Source: Alphaproteobacteria bacterium (lineage in GTDB: Bacteria > Pseudomonadota > Alphaproteobacteria > Micropepsales > Micropepsaceae). From it: a stretch of 64,000 nt of DNA. Position 1 is the first letter of the stretch. Every line of letters starts with the position of its first letter. A model generated the notes under the pieces. The model was not told the DNA's origin and searched no databases. It worked only from the letters and a program-made list of their open reading frames with translations. Of this stretch, positions 63,612 through 64,000 are shown piece after piece. The translations under genes were made by a program, and so were the position numbers. The stretch spans positions 372,001 to 436,000 of the forward strand of contig JAGOBA010000001.1 of the NCBI GenBank assembly GCA_017983635.1, given 5' to 3'.

Positions 63612-64000
63612 GTGAATTTCGACCGGAATACTCTTATCGCTGGTGGCGTGGCTGCGGCGCTCGTTTTGGGCGGGATCGGCTATTGGGTTTGGGGCACAGG
63701 TTCCAGCACACCGACCCAGGTCGCCGGCGACTGCGTGGCCAAGCCGGTCGAAGTCAGCGAGAGCGACTATTCGATCGGCAAGGCCGATGCGCCTGTGACA
63801 ATCGTCGAGTATGCCTCGATGACCTGTCCGCACTGCGCACGATTCTCGCGGGACGTTCTTCCGTTGGTGAAGCAAAATTTCGTCGATAGGGGCTATGTCC
63901 GCTACGTGTTCCGTGAGTTCCCGATCGACCGGGTCGCGTTGACCGCCTCGGTCGTCGGCCGTTGCCTGCAGAAAGACGCCTACATCCCCTTCGTCGAGAT
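63612..64000 (+). CDS. DsbA-family protein, 3'-truncated by the window edge
   Basis: The first 129 codons of a second DsbA-like gene run off the right end. The start is a GTG at 63612 with GGGGG 8 nt upstream. It has an N-terminal membrane anchor (about residues 7-28), a variable linker with TQVAGDCVAKPVEV, then YASMTCPHCARFSRD with the active site CPHC (Cys72-Cys75) and VRYVFREFPIDRVALTAS. It resembles the gene at 61126 and probably acts in periplasmic disulfide formation. In related bacteria smc follows. Confidence 0.9.
   Translation, partial: MNFDRNTLIAGGVAAALVLGGIGYWVWGTGSSTPTQVAGDCVAKPVEVSESDYSIGKADAPVTIVEYASMTCPHCARFSRDVLPLVKQNFVDRGYVRYVFREFPIDRVALTASVVGRCLQKDAYIPFVE

Overview
This window is a high-GC stretch of a bacterial chromosome. 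Several things point to an alphaproteobacterium: a CcrM-type GANTC adenine methylase with GANTC sites crowded upstream of it, the DUF2007 / methyltransferase / S49 protease / glyQ / glyS arrangement, the mutY / DUF721 / DsbA arrangement at the right edge, ETF-ubiquinone oxidoreductase, and intergenic palindromes of types common in Alphaproteobacteria. The order is uncertain; a Rhizomicrobium/Micropepsaceae-like or Caulobacter/Rhizobiales-like organism would fit. I saw no rRNA, tRNA, CRISPR array, integrase or insertion-sequence transposase.

Layout. 1-16 kb is mixed accessory metabolism: secreted hypotheticals, a histone-deacetylase-like amidohydrolase, a ZntB-like transporter, a ferritin-like/Fer4/CDGSH fusion, a D-cysteine desulfhydrase-like PLP enzyme, SDRs, an MBL hydrolase, a TMEM175-like channel, a solitary DNA methylase and an AbgT transporter. 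16-26.5 kb is a probable catabolic island: an AraC regulator divergent from alkB, then a ThDP-dependent lyase/synthase-like enzyme, two tandem DUF3604 (PHP-like) exported proteins, and a convergent DmdC-like acyl-CoA dehydrogenase. 26.6-33.9 kb holds a YceI / cytochrome b561 / YceI operon, the Sua5-type tRNA t6A gene, an FAD-linked 2-hydroxyacid dehydrogenase, an FKBP lipoprotein, an SDR and a SleB-like hydrolase. 34.5-41.5 kb has pyruvate phosphate dikinase and small envelope or regulatory genes. 41.7-64 kb is largely housekeeping: glycyl-tRNA synthetase, octaprenyl-type synthase, IspE, a TPR protein, ETF-QO, UDG, lytic transglycosylase, MoaB, RNase HII, CcrM, MutY and two DsbA-like thioredoxins.

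The most distinctive non-coding feature is nine long imperfect palindromes of several sequence families. Four lie between convergent genes. One (4375-4438) is read in frame inside a protein linker, and one sits between glyQ and glyS.

The best candidates for undescribed regulation are a compact attenuator-like leader (56847-57010: an 18-codon ORF with three consecutive Arg codons, alternative stems and an intrinsic terminator) in front of a GNAT acetyltransferase gene, and a perfect 10-bp hairpin flush with the start codon of the ThDP enzyme that carries most of the Shine-Dalgarno in its loop. Functions are inferred by reading motifs and gene order; no database search was run.
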